In this document: one piece after another, positions 45,760 to 53,198 of the stretch | How positions within the stretch are numbered: position 1 is the first letter of the stretch | How the letters are laid out: each line of letters begins with the position of its first letter | The notes under the pieces: generated by a model | What the model was told of the DNA's origin: nothing | The model's input: the letters and a program-made list of their open reading frames with translations, nothing else | Databases searched by the model: none | Position numbers and translations under genes: made by a program | Source: Dinoroseobacter sp034111085 | GTDB taxonomy: Bacteria > Pseudomonadota > Alphaproteobacteria > Rhodobacterales > Rhodobacteraceae | Length of the DNA stretch: 64,000 bases | Direction: 5' to 3' | Assembly: GCA_034111085.1 (NCBI GenBank) | Contig: JAWUXZ010000015.1 | Span: forward strand, 62,001-126,000

Positions 45760-45829
45760 CTCGCCCTCCGCGAACGCGCGGGGGCTTAAGCAGATCAGTT
45801 TGCCGAGGCGGGTTTATGCGCAAAGTCAT
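45680..45829 (-). CDS. Candidate leader ORF in the second riboswitch operon
   Basis: A 49-codon frame (MTLRINPPRQTDLLK...) whose ATG at 45829 follows a strong Shine-Dalgarno, AGGAG, by six bases. That site lies within 10 bases of the riboswitch hairpin at 45843-45859, so ligand binding could control access to it. The ORF overlaps the start of the DUF1636 gene in another frame and ends at 45680. It may be a leader peptide used for translational coupling rather than a functional protein. Nothing recognisable is encoded. Confidence 0.35.
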   Translation of the reverse strand: MTLRINPPRQTDLLKPPRVRGGRDGSKHIQQDNCLHVVQTQGHRLPSRL

Positions 45830-45842
45830 TCCGGTCTCCTGT

Positions 45843-45859
45843 CCAGGCACCCCGCCCGG
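45843..45859 (-). promoter_or_regulatory. Putative P13/L13 regulatory hairpin of riboswitch 2
   Basis: On the minus strand CCGGGC-GGGGT-GCCTGG forms a six-pair stem with a GGGGT loop. The loop can pair with the CCCCC of the aptamer L5 loop (minus strand of 45978-45982). The stem differs from that at 23428-23445 by compensating changes. AGGAG of the leader ORF follows three bases later, so translational control is likely. Confidence 0.6.
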
Positions 45860-45877
45860 GTTGAAGTTACGTTAACG

Positions 45878-46045
45878 ATGGCAGGTCTCCTGACTTGCGG
45901 GTCAAAGCCTCCCCCGATCCTTCCCAAGCCAGCTGGCTCAGTGGTGATCATCGGGGGCGCTCGCCGCCTACAGTTGCGGGGGCAGTTCCGGATTTGGTGT
46001 CTTGCGACGAGTCCTCACCGAATTCCCTTTTCATCCTAAACCCTG
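45878..46045 (-). ncRNA. Cobalamin riboswitch upstream of the B12-type importer operon
   Basis: Read on the minus strand, the landmarks appear in order: TGAAAAGGGAATT at 46021-46033, GGAACTGCCCCCGCAACTG at 45971-45989, GGGAAGG at 45928-45934 region, and the B12 box CAAGTCAGGAGACCTGCC at 45881-45898. It precedes the DUF1636-btuD-btuF-btuC genes and should repress uptake when cobalamin is plentiful. Upstream, 46046-46114 separates it from the end of the GcvT-type gene, and I see no convincing promoter there beyond a TTGACC at 46106-46101. Confidence 0.92.
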
Positions 46046-46114
46046 TTCACACAGCGCCTAGAAAACCATCGTTCATGACCATTGCCAGATTGATCCGGGG
46101 GGTCAAGGCCCGTA

Positions 46115-48550
46115 TCAGCCGCGCGGACGTGTCATCTGCGGATCATAGAGCGCTTGATCAGTAATCTGAGCCGCCACGATGTGCCCCAGAACGTCGATCT
46201 CAAGCTGCGTCCCGTGGGCTGAAAGCGAAGGGACTACAAAGGCATAGGCGATGTTCTTACCTGTCCGGTGACCCCAACCACCCGAGCTAACTGTGCCGAC
46301 GACCTTGCCGTCACGCATTACCGATGCGCCGCCATGGGCCGCGGCATCCGTACTGTCGAGCGTAAGAGTAACGAGTTGCTTACCACCCCCCTGCGCATGT
46401 CGCTTCTCCAGCGCGATTTTGCCAACGAAATCAGCTTTGTTCATGTCGATGAACCGGTCCAACCCGGTCTCGAACGGATCAAATTCCGTCAAGATGTCGG
46501 CCTTCCAATGCAGGTAGCCCTTCTCAAGCCGCATCGAATCGACTGCGAGCGATCCGAAGAGGCGCAGATCATGGGCTTGGCCGGCCTCGCGCAGCGCCAG
46601 ATAGGCGGCATAGAGCGACCCATTGGGCACGTGAACCTCGTAGGCCAGCTCGCCTGAAAAGCTGACAGCCATGACGGTCGCAGGCGCGATCCCAATGAAG
46701 CACTCGCGCACAGATAGCCAAGGGAACGCCTCGCGGGACCAATCAGCGCGACTGACAGAAGACAGCACATCGCGCGCTTTTGGCCCAGCCAACACAAGGA
46801 TAGTTTGATCGTTGGTCAGCGAGCGGACCTGAACATCTTCCACAGCACCGATATGGGCGCGCAACCAATCCATGTCATGCACTTCGGACGCCGCAGCCGA
46901 GCCATACCAAATTCGCGCTGGCCCGCGCTCGGACGCAGGCAGGTTCGCAATCGTCGCTTCGGATTTCAGCATCCCGTGCTCGTTTAACAAATAGGCCAAC
47001 CCCACGCGCCCCGGCTTGCGCGGCAGGCGTCCGCAGATCATCCGATCGAGGAAGCTTTGTGCATCTGTCCCGGTAATCTCGAGCCGATTGAAGCCGTTAA
47101 CTTCGGTAAGACCAACCGCGGTTTGAACCGCCACAACTTCAACCGCGACTGTCTGAAAGCTCTCGTCAAACCGGTACGAATGCGTGACTTGCGCATCTTC
47201 AGGCTTGCGAAAATACTCAGCCCGCTCCCATCCGTTCACCACACCAAACACCGCACCCTGTGCCGCCAAAACGGGCGTCAGTGCGGTCGTCTTAGCATTA
47301 CGCCCTGCTGGGCGGTGCTCGTTCGGGTAATGAAAGCGGAACTCGTTTTGATAGTCCTCGATGGCCTTCACGGCCGTCAGTTCAACATTCGTGTGGCCTA
47401 CAAACCGGCGCGGATCGATGACCCACGTGTCATAACACGCCTCGCCGTGGACGATCTGTTGCGCCAGTAGCCAGCCATGCCCGCCCCCCTCGCCCAAGCC
47501 CGCGCGCAGACCGATGATGCAGAACGCATTGCGCTTGCCGGGAATCGGGCCAACCAGCGGCGCGCCGTCAATCGTGTAGGTGATTGGACCGTTAACGACC
47601 GTGTGAATGCCAACTTCGGTTAGTACAGGCATCCGCTCGAACGCGCCTTCCAGCACGTCGCTGATCCGGTCCAGATCATCAGGGCACAACGCATTGACGA
47701 AATACGGATCGATCCCATCCATCCCCCATGTTTTGCAGTCCTGCTCATAGAAGCCGACCAGCAGGCCATTCTTTTCCTGACGACAATAATAGTCGCTGAT
47801 CGGGCAGCGCAGCAGCGGCATCCGGTGGCCTGCCTCGACAATGGCAGGGATCGCCTCGGTCACGAAATACTGGTGCTCCATCGACATCACCGGATGCTGC
47901 ACGCCCATCATCGCGCCGACCTCGTTGACGCGGTAGCCGCCTGCATTGACCACAATCTCGCAAGCGATATCACCGTGCTCGGTATGCACGGTCCAGCTGT
48001 CATCTTTGTGCTGGGTCAGACCCGTCACGGGCGTGTTGCGGTATACCTCAGCTCCTGCCTTGCGCGCCCTTCGCGCCAGCGCTTGGCACAGCGAGGCCGG
48101 ATCGATATCACCGTCATTGCCGTCCCAAAGACCGCCCAAAAGCCCCTCGGTCGAGATCAGTGGATGCCTGCGCGCGCATTCAGCCGCATCGATCACCTCA
48201 AACTCGACATCCATCCCGCGCGCCATGGACGCGAAATGGCGATACGCCTCCATCTGCGTCTCAGTATTGGCCAAACGGATGCCGCCATCGCCATGGTTGT
48301 AGCTGACGGGATAATCAGGATCGTCGCGCAGGTCTTTGTAAAGGTTTATGGAATGGGTCTTCAGCCCAACCATCGTCTGGTTCATGCCAAAATTCGTAAC
48401 CTGTGCGGCGGAGTGCCATGTGGTGCCGCTTGTCAGCTCATTACGCTCGAGCAACACAACGTCGCTCCAGCCTTCTTGGGTCAGATGATAGAGCGTCGAA
48501 CACCCTGCGATCCCCCCGCCGATTACGACGACGCGTGTTTGGGTTTTCAT
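46115..48550 (-). CDS. GcvT-family FAD-dependent oxidoreductase (dimethylglycine/sarcosine dehydrogenase-like)
   Basis: An 811-residue, two-part enzyme. The N-terminal DAO domain has the FAD motif VVVIGGGIAGCSTLYHL at about residues 7-23 and TSGTTWHSA, where the histidine of TWH usually binds FAD covalently. A short FAO middle domain follows. The C-terminal half (from about residue 425) is a folate-binding GcvT plus GCV_T C-terminal domain (LEKGYLHWKADI, VGTVSSGGWGHRTGKNIAYAF in part). Relatives demethylate N-methylated glycines or betaine-type compounds and pass the one-carbon unit to tetrahydrofolate. The exact substrate is not known. Confidence 0.9.
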   Translation of the reverse strand: MKTQTRVVVIGGGIAGCSTLYHLTQEGWSDVVLLERNELTSGTTWHSAAQVTNFGMNQTMVGLKTHSINLYKDLRDDPDYPVSYNHGDGGIRLANTETQMEAYRHFASMARGMDVEFEVIDAAECARRHPLISTEGLLGGLWDGNDGDIDPASLCQALARRARKAGAEVYRNTPVTGLTQHKDDSWTVHTEHGDIACEIVVNAGGYRVNEVGAMMGVQHPVMSMEHQYFVTEAIPAIVEAGHRMPLLRCPISDYYCRQEKNGLLVGFYEQDCKTWGMDGIDPYFVNALCPDDLDRISDVLEGAFERMPVLTEVGIHTVVNGPITYTIDGAPLVGPIPGKRNAFCIIGLRAGLGEGGGHGWLLAQQIVHGEACYDTWVIDPRRFVGHTNVELTAVKAIEDYQNEFRFHYPNEHRPAGRNAKTTALTPVLAAQGAVFGVVNGWERAEYFRKPEDAQVTHSYRFDESFQTVAVEVVAVQTAVGLTEVNGFNRLEITGTDAQSFLDRMICGRLPRKPGRVGLAYLLNEHGMLKSEATIANLPASERGPARIWYGSAAASEVHDMDWLRAHIGAVEDVQVRSLTNDQTILVLAGPKARDVLSSVSRADWSREAFPWLSVRECFIGIAPATVMAVSFSGELAYEVHVPNGSLYAAYLALREAGQAHDLRLFGSLAVDSMRLEKGYLHWKADILTEFDPFETGLDRFIDMNKADFVGKIALEKRHAQGGGKQLVTLTLDSTDAAAHGGASVMRDGKVVGTVSSGGWGHRTGKNIAYAFVVPSLSAHGTQLEIDVLGHIVAAQITDQALYDPQMTRPRG

Positions 48551-48611
48551 TGCAGCCCTCCTTCGTATGCGCGATCAGATGGACCGGCCATTCAGGCGGC
48601 CGCATAGCTGC

Positions 48612-48815
48612 TTACAAGGTCAATTTTGCCGCTTTGCGTGCCACTTGCAAGGCTTGGCGCAACACCTCGCGGTCGCCAATGTGGTTCGACAGCGTCAGCA
48701 CCAACCGCGCGTTTAACGCGTCGCTTTCGGCTTTGCTGAGATCTGCGTGAGCGGCGAGCAGCTCGTCGTAAAAACCGTCGGGATCAGGCAGATTTGGGGT
48801 CAGCGTCAGGTCCAT
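48612..48815 (-). CDS. DUF2783 domain-containing small protein
   Basis: A 67-residue acidic/helical protein: MDLTLTPNLPDPDGFYDELLA, then AHADLSKAESDALNARLVLTL and NHIGDREVLRQAL (each given in part of the chain). This matches DUF2783, a small family found next to FAD-dependent aromatic hydroxylases. It begins three bases after the hydroxylase stop and is probably co-translated with it. A partner or stabilising role is an inference. Confidence 0.82.
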   Translation of the reverse strand: MDLTLTPNLPDPDGFYDELLAAHADLSKAESDALNARLVLTLSNHIGDREVLRQALQVARKAAKLTL

Positions 48816-48818
48816 GGT

Positions 48819-50447
48819 CTAAATTCCTTTGCCAATCGCGCAGCGCAGTGCCCCGGCCACCTCGCTTGGCGTTGCCTGCGCCCAGCGCGCAGCGACATGC
48901 TGGTCAGGGCGGATCAGGTAGATTGCTTGAGGGGCCGCACCCAAATACCGCTTGGCCAATGCGCCAGACGGGTCGTCGCGCTCGGTGCTTAGGCTAAGGG
49001 TGGCAAGCGTTATGCCGTCAACTGCTGATGCCGCAGGAAGGGCCGTGTTGATCGCAAGCAAAGTGAATGCACCCGAAAGGCGGTTGAGAAGAAACCCATC
49101 TGCCAGTGGCGCATCCACGCAAGGCGCGCCCACGCGTGTTTGCTCAGGTCCATCCAGCGCATCCGGCCCGTTCAACGACAGGCCGTCATAGACGCACGGC
49201 ACAGACAACCGCCCGGAATTCACGAGCGGGCGCGCAAACCCATGATCGCGCGCCAGATCGAGGACCGCATTGCGGAACACTTGGCTGATCTCGGACTTCG
49301 GCGTCAGGAAATCTGTGGCCCGCGTAGAGTTGAGGATATTCTCATTCGCCCCATGCACACGCTCCTCGCAGTAGCTGTCGAGCAGGGCGTCTGGCGCAAG
49401 CCCCCGGATCACCAGATCGAGCTTCCAGCCGAGGTTATCGATATCCTGCACCCCGGAATTGGCCCCGCGCGCACCGAACGGCGAGACTTGGTGGGCGCTA
49501 TCGCCTGCGAAGATCACGCGGCCGTGGCGAAACTTCTCCATCCGGCGGCATTGGAAAGTGTAGATGGAGGTCCATTCAAGCTCGTATTCCACCCCGTCGC
49601 CCAGCATCGCATCGACGCGCGCGCGGATGTTTTCGGGCTGCAATTCCCATGCGCGGTCTATGTCCCAGCCAAGTTGGAAGTCGATCCGCCAGATGTCGTC
49701 GGGCTGTTTGTGTAGCAGCGCCGAGGCGCCGGCGTTCTTGAACGGGGGCTCGAACCAAAACCAACGCTCGGTCGGAAAATCGGCGGTCATTTTGACATCG
49801 GCGATGAGGAAATTGTCCTCGAACACGCGCCCATCAAAGCTAAGCCCCAGACCCTCGCGGACCTGCGAGCGCGCGCCGTCGCAGGCGATCAACCAGTCGG
49901 CTTCAATCTGGTAGGGCCCATCAAGGGTCTCGACCGTCAAGGTCACATGATCGCCCCGAGGTTGGACATCCGCGACGGAATTTCGCCCGCGGATTTCAAT
50001 CGGCGCACCCTCGGCTTGGGCGACGCGGATTTCGTCAACGAGGAACTTCTCAAAATAGGGCTGCTGAAGATTGATGAAGGCCGGATATTTGTGACCCGCC
50101 TCAGGCTGAAGGTTGAACTCAAACACCCTGTCTTCGCCGTGAAACACCTTGCCCACATTCCAGACCACGCCCTTGTCGAGCATCGCATCGCCCGCGCCCA
50201 GCCTGTCGGCAATCTCTAGGGTGCGCTTGGCAAAACAAATCGCGCGACTGCCTTGGCCGACGCCCTCGTGGTCATCGAGCACCAACACAGGCGTGCCATT
50301 GCGCCCCAGATCAAGGGCGAGCGCCATGCCGATTGGGCCGCCGCCGACGATGACAACCGGGTGGCGCTGAGGGGGGGCGTCTTGGGCCGGAACTTTGGCG
50401 TAGGGGTAGAGCTTGAACGCGAGGTTATATGTGGCACCAACGGTCAT
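48819..50447 (-). CDS. FAD-dependent aromatic hydroxylase (PheA/TfdB, MhpA-like family)
   Basis: A 542-residue group A flavoprotein monooxygenase. The FAD dinucleotide motif VVIVGGGPIGMALALDLG lies near residues 30-47. The DG-type motif DWLIACDGARSQVREGLG and the GD motif FAGDSAHQVSPFGARGANSG follow, and a C-terminal thioredoxin-like domain ends the protein. The family hydroxylates phenolic acids such as 3-(3-hydroxyphenyl)propionate. The ATG at 50447 has GGGAAGCG upstream. The frame is open to 50489 but those residues come from the DinB relic region. The fumarylacetoacetase gene in the same cluster suggests a homogentisate- or gentisate-like ring-cleavage route, which is an inference. Confidence 0.88.
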   Translation of the reverse strand: MTVGATYNLAFKLYPYAKVPAQDAPPQRHPVVIVGGGPIGMALALDLGRNGTPVLVLDDHEGVGQGSRAICFAKRTLEIADRLGAGDAMLDKGVVWNVGKVFHGEDRVFEFNLQPEAGHKYPAFINLQQPYFEKFLVDEIRVAQAEGAPIEIRGRNSVADVQPRGDHVTLTVETLDGPYQIEADWLIACDGARSQVREGLGLSFDGRVFEDNFLIADVKMTADFPTERWFWFEPPFKNAGASALLHKQPDDIWRIDFQLGWDIDRAWELQPENIRARVDAMLGDGVEYELEWTSIYTFQCRRMEKFRHGRVIFAGDSAHQVSPFGARGANSGVQDIDNLGWKLDLVIRGLAPDALLDSYCEERVHGANENILNSTRATDFLTPKSEISQVFRNAVLDLARDHGFARPLVNSGRLSVPCVYDGLSLNGPDALDGPEQTRVGAPCVDAPLADGFLLNRLSGAFTLLAINTALPAASAVDGITLATLSLSTERDDPSGALAKRYLGAAPQAIYLIRPDQHVAARWAQATPSEVAGALRCAIGKGI

Positions 50448-50448
50448 T

Positions 50449-50619
50449 TCACGCTTCCCAATACCGCGCCGCAGACGCGGGCCGCTCAAACTCTGGGAAG
50501 AACCCCACTCTCTGGGCCTCGAACGCGGCTTGCGGCAGCGCGCAGACCGCGTCTAGCAATTGCCCATTGGCCCACGCGTTGTTGCGGGCCATGCGCGAGA
50601 AAAGCGATAACTCGCTCAT
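50449..50619 (-). pseudogene. N-terminal fragment of a DinB-family protein
   Basis: A 56-codon frame whose first 42 residues (MSELSLFSRMARNNAWANGQ, then LLDAVCALPQAAFEAQRVGF) match the first helices of DinB/YfiT-type proteins, which are normally about 165 residues long. After FFP the family match stops and the frame ends one base before the hydroxylase start. The ATG overlaps the stop of the metallo-hydrolase gene (ATGA), so the gene was once translationally coupled. I infer a deletion that removed the C-terminal two thirds. Confidence 0.6.
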
Positions 50620-51566
50620 CCCTGCAACTGCGCCCACATCTCCAGATCGCGCTTGTCGGTCCATATCCGGGGGTGCCAGATCCCGCGTGCCTCGTCATAG
50701 GCGCGGCTGACGTTGAATGGCAGGCAATGCTCGTAGATCGCGTAGTCCTTGAATTTCGGGTCACACGCCGCGCGCACCGCATCCCACGCATCTTTCAGAC
50801 TGCCGCCTTTCATCGCCACGCGCTCGGCTGGGCGGTACGTGCTGTCGACGAAATCGCGGGTACTGGCGATGGCGCGCGCAACCGCGTCCTTGCCAATCAA
50901 CGCACCCCCACGTCCCGGCGCAATCGCGTCAACATCGTAGCTGGCAATCGCATCGAGTGTGCCGCCCCATTCGCCAAAATACCCGTCTCCACAATAGCAC
51001 GCCGAGTGGTCTTCCACGATATCACCGGTAAACATGACGTTCTGATCTGGCACATGGATCACGGCGTCGCCTGCGGTATGTGCGCGCCCGATATGCTTGA
51101 TATCAACCCGGCGTTTGCCCAGATAAACCGTCATCGCATCCGAGAAGGTGGTGGTTGGGTAGGTCAGGCCGGGGATGCTTTCATACCCCTCGAAAAGACG
51201 CGGGAAGCGTTGGAACTCGCTGTCCCAATCTTCCTGTCCGCGCTCAAGCACCATAGCGCGCGCGGCGTCTGACATGATAATCTGGTCGGCTGCGTAGGCC
51301 GACGCGCCCAGCACCCGCACCGCGTGATAATGGGTCAAAACCACATGGCTGATCGGTTTGTCGGTGACTTCGCGCACCTTCTCGATGACCTTATGGGCCA
51401 GACGTGGGGTGGCTTGCGCCTCCACGATCATGACGCTGTCGTCGCCGATTATGACGCCCGAGTTCGGATCACCCTCGGCCGTGAAGGCCCAAAGACCTTC
51501 GCCGATCTCGTCAAAAGTGACCCGTTTTTCGGACATGTCCCCTTGGGACGCAAAAGCTTTTGCCAT
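50616..51566 (-). CDS. Metallo-beta-lactamase-fold hydrolase with altered HxHxDH motif
   Basis: A 316-residue MBL-fold protein. The strand and loop pattern is clear (DSVMIVEAQATPRLAHKVIEK, HVVLTHYHAVRVLGASAYAA, GRAHTAGDAVIHVPDQNVMFTGDIVE, each seen in part). The usual HxHxDH metal motif reads HYHAVR, so the aspartate and third histidine are missing, while the histidine of GRAHTAGDA and the aspartate of FTGDIV remain. GAGGGAG precedes the ATG at 51566. It lies between fumarylacetoacetase and the hydroxylase and probably belongs to their pathway. Its reaction is unknown. Confidence 0.85.
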   Translation of the reverse strand: MAKAFASQGDMSEKRVTFDEIGEGLWAFTAEGDPNSGVIIGDDSVMIVEAQATPRLAHKVIEKVREVTDKPISHVVLTHYHAVRVLGASAYAADQIIMSDAARAMVLERGQEDWDSEFQRFPRLFEGYESIPGLTYPTTTFSDAMTVYLGKRRVDIKHIGRAHTAGDAVIHVPDQNVMFTGDIVEDHSACYCGDGYFGEWGGTLDAIASYDVDAIAPGRGGALIGKDAVARAIASTRDFVDSTYRPAERVAMKGGSLKDAWDAVRAACDPKFKDYAIYEHCLPFNVSRAYDEARGIWHPRIWTDKRDLEMWAQLQG

Positions 51567-51578
51567 GATCAGTCTCCC

Positions 51579-52844
51579 TCAATCTCGGTTATATGGGTCG
51601 CTCAGCGCTGGCAGCAGCGTGCCGGCACATTCGCCAAACCCTATCGTAAATCCATCGCCATTTGCTGCCCCGTGCAACGTGACGGTATCGCCGTCCTCAA
51701 GGAAGCGGCGGACTTCGCTCGTGTCCAGCGTGATCGGTTCTTTGCCCCCCCAAGTCAGCTCCAACAGCGCGCCTCGGCTGGACGTGTCAGGGCCAGAGAT
51801 TGTGCCGGAACCCAGCAGATCGCCCACCCGCATCGGGCAGCCCGACGTGGTGTGGTGGGCGAGTTGTTGGGCGGCGGAATAATACATTTGATTGTAGTTG
51901 GTGGTCGTAATTTTAGTCGCGGGCTTGTCTGCGGGCGCGAGCGTGACGGCAAGGTCAATATCATAGAGCATCGGGCCGCAGTCCTTGAGGTGCTCGAGCA
52001 GCTCAAATTCACGCGCAGGTGTGTCGCAACGAAATGGGCTGAGCGCTGCGGTGCTGACGATCCAAGCGCTGATCGTCGTGGCCGTCGCCTTGGCCTGAAA
52101 CGGCCCGAGCGGTTGGTATTCCCACGCTTGGATATCACGCGCCGACCAGTCGTTCAGCAGGACGTAGCCGAAGATGTTGGTATCGGCTTCGGCCACGGTA
52201 ATTGGCCCGCTGCTGGGTGTGCCGACAATCGCACCGATTTCCAATTCGATATCAAAGCGCGCTGACGCAGCGAAGCGGGGCATTGCCTCGTCGGGCGCTT
52301 TGATCTGCCCCCAAGGGCGGCGCACCTCGGTCCCGGTTACGACGACCGACGACGCTCGTCCGTTATAGCCGATGGGGATGTGCAGCCAGTTCGGCGGCAG
52401 CGCATTATCCGCGCCGCGAAACATGGTGCCGACATTTGTGGCGTGGTGGCGACTGGCGTAGAAGTCGGTGTATTCGGCAACCTCGATCGGCAGGTGCATA
52501 TCGGCAATGGATTGAGCGACAAGCAGCGGCGCGAGGCGAGGCGAGGCCCCTTCGGCCAGTTCCGCTCGCAGCCAATCCCGAAACGCCGCCCAAGCCAGAG
52601 GCCCTTGCGCCATAAACGCGTTCCACGAGGTCTGCTGAAACGGGGCGGAGGCCGATGAGGCGCTTTGCGGGATAAGCCCCGCAACCGACGCGGCCTGCAA
52701 ATCGACGATCTGGTCGCCAATCGCTACGCCGAGCGTATGATGCCCGCCTGCGACCGAGAAAACACCATATGGCAGGTTGTTCAGAGGAAATTGCGCGCCT
52801 GCTGCATTGGCTGTCTCGACCCAAGAGCGTATCAATCCGGTCAT
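51579..52844 (-). CDS. fahA: Fumarylacetoacetase (fumarylacetoacetate hydrolase family)
   Basis: A 421-residue enzyme with the two-domain layout of true fumarylacetoacetases: an N-terminal SH3-like domain starting FPLNNLPYGVFSVAGG and a C-terminal hydrolase domain. Metal and catalytic segments include YTDFYASRHHATNVG, the lone-Glu region FDIELEIGAIVG, LLNDWSARDIQAWEYQPLGP and GSGTISGPD. It cleaves fumarylacetoacetate to fumarate and acetoacetate, the last step of homogentisate/tyrosine breakdown. The ATG at 52844 has GGGAGGGG upstream, better than the first ATG of the frame at 52874. It begins the reverse catabolic cluster. The homogentisate dioxygenase gene is not in the window. Confidence 0.9.
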   Translation of the reverse strand: MTGLIRSWVETANAAGAQFPLNNLPYGVFSVAGGHHTLGVAIGDQIVDLQAASVAGLIPQSASSASAPFQQTSWNAFMAQGPLAWAAFRDWLRAELAEGASPRLAPLLVAQSIADMHLPIEVAEYTDFYASRHHATNVGTMFRGADNALPPNWLHIPIGYNGRASSVVVTGTEVRRPWGQIKAPDEAMPRFAASARFDIELEIGAIVGTPSSGPITVAEADTNIFGYVLLNDWSARDIQAWEYQPLGPFQAKATATTISAWIVSTAALSPFRCDTPAREFELLEHLKDCGPMLYDIDLAVTLAPADKPATKITTTNYNQMYYSAAQQLAHHTTSGCPMRVGDLLGSGTISGPDTSSRGALLELTWGGKEPITLDTSEVRRFLEDGDTVTLHGAANGDGFTIGFGECAGTLLPALSDPYNRD

Positions 52845-52868
52845 AAACAGCCCCTCCCAAAGCGCGTA

Positions 52869-52903
52869 TTTCACTGCGCCTCAGAATGCCGTTGCAAGTG
52901 AAA
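52869..52903. promoter_or_regulatory. Inverted repeat upstream of fahA
   Basis: TTTCACT at 52869-52875 is mirrored by AGTGAAA at 52897-52903, with a 21-base centre. It lies 25 to 59 bases before the fahA start and could be an operator. Seven-base arms this far apart can arise by chance. Confidence 0.25.
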
Positions 52904-52928
52904 CGAAGTCAAGCGCATTGGGTCAGCG

Positions 52929-53159
52929 CTATGGACGGATCAGATCAGCTAGCAACTCAGGGTTCGGGGTCTCGGCCTGACCATTGGGGTCGCCGCGCGC
53001 TTGCGGGTCCAACGCCCGTAAAGCGGTATATCTCCAAACCGCTCAGAAAGTCAGCAAGCCGCCTTTGTACTAGGCAAACTCTTCTGCCGCGCGGGCTGCA
53101 TGGTGCGTGCGCTACTGACACCGCAGACCACCCGTGATCGGGTCAAGCGCGACGCTCAT
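52929..53159 (-). pseudogene. Possible decayed small gene between fahA and ureD
   Basis: The 354 bases between fahA and ureD hold no intact gene. On the minus strand one frame starts at an ATG (53159), is broken by stops at 53114-53112, 53072-53070 and 53045-53043, and ends at 52931-52929. Its pieces (MSVALDPITGGLRCQ / RTHHAARAAEEFA / YKGGLLTF / AVWRYTALRALDPQARGD... ending ETPNPELLADLIRP) look like protein, and codons in the last part favour G or C in the third position. I do not recognise the family. The rest of the gap shows nothing I can name. Confidence 0.3.
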
Positions 53160-53198
53160 GACCGCTAGGCTGCTCCCATTCTTGTACCTGCCCATCCT

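Noticed and set aside
46081..46110. Intrinsic terminator after the GcvT-type gene
   Set aside because: A weak TTGACC/GGATCAA dyad is present but has a bulge and no T-tract on the minus strand.
50253..51272. 339-codon open frame on the plus strand
   Set aside because: Antisense across the hydroxylase, the DinB relic and the MBL gene, with no family features.
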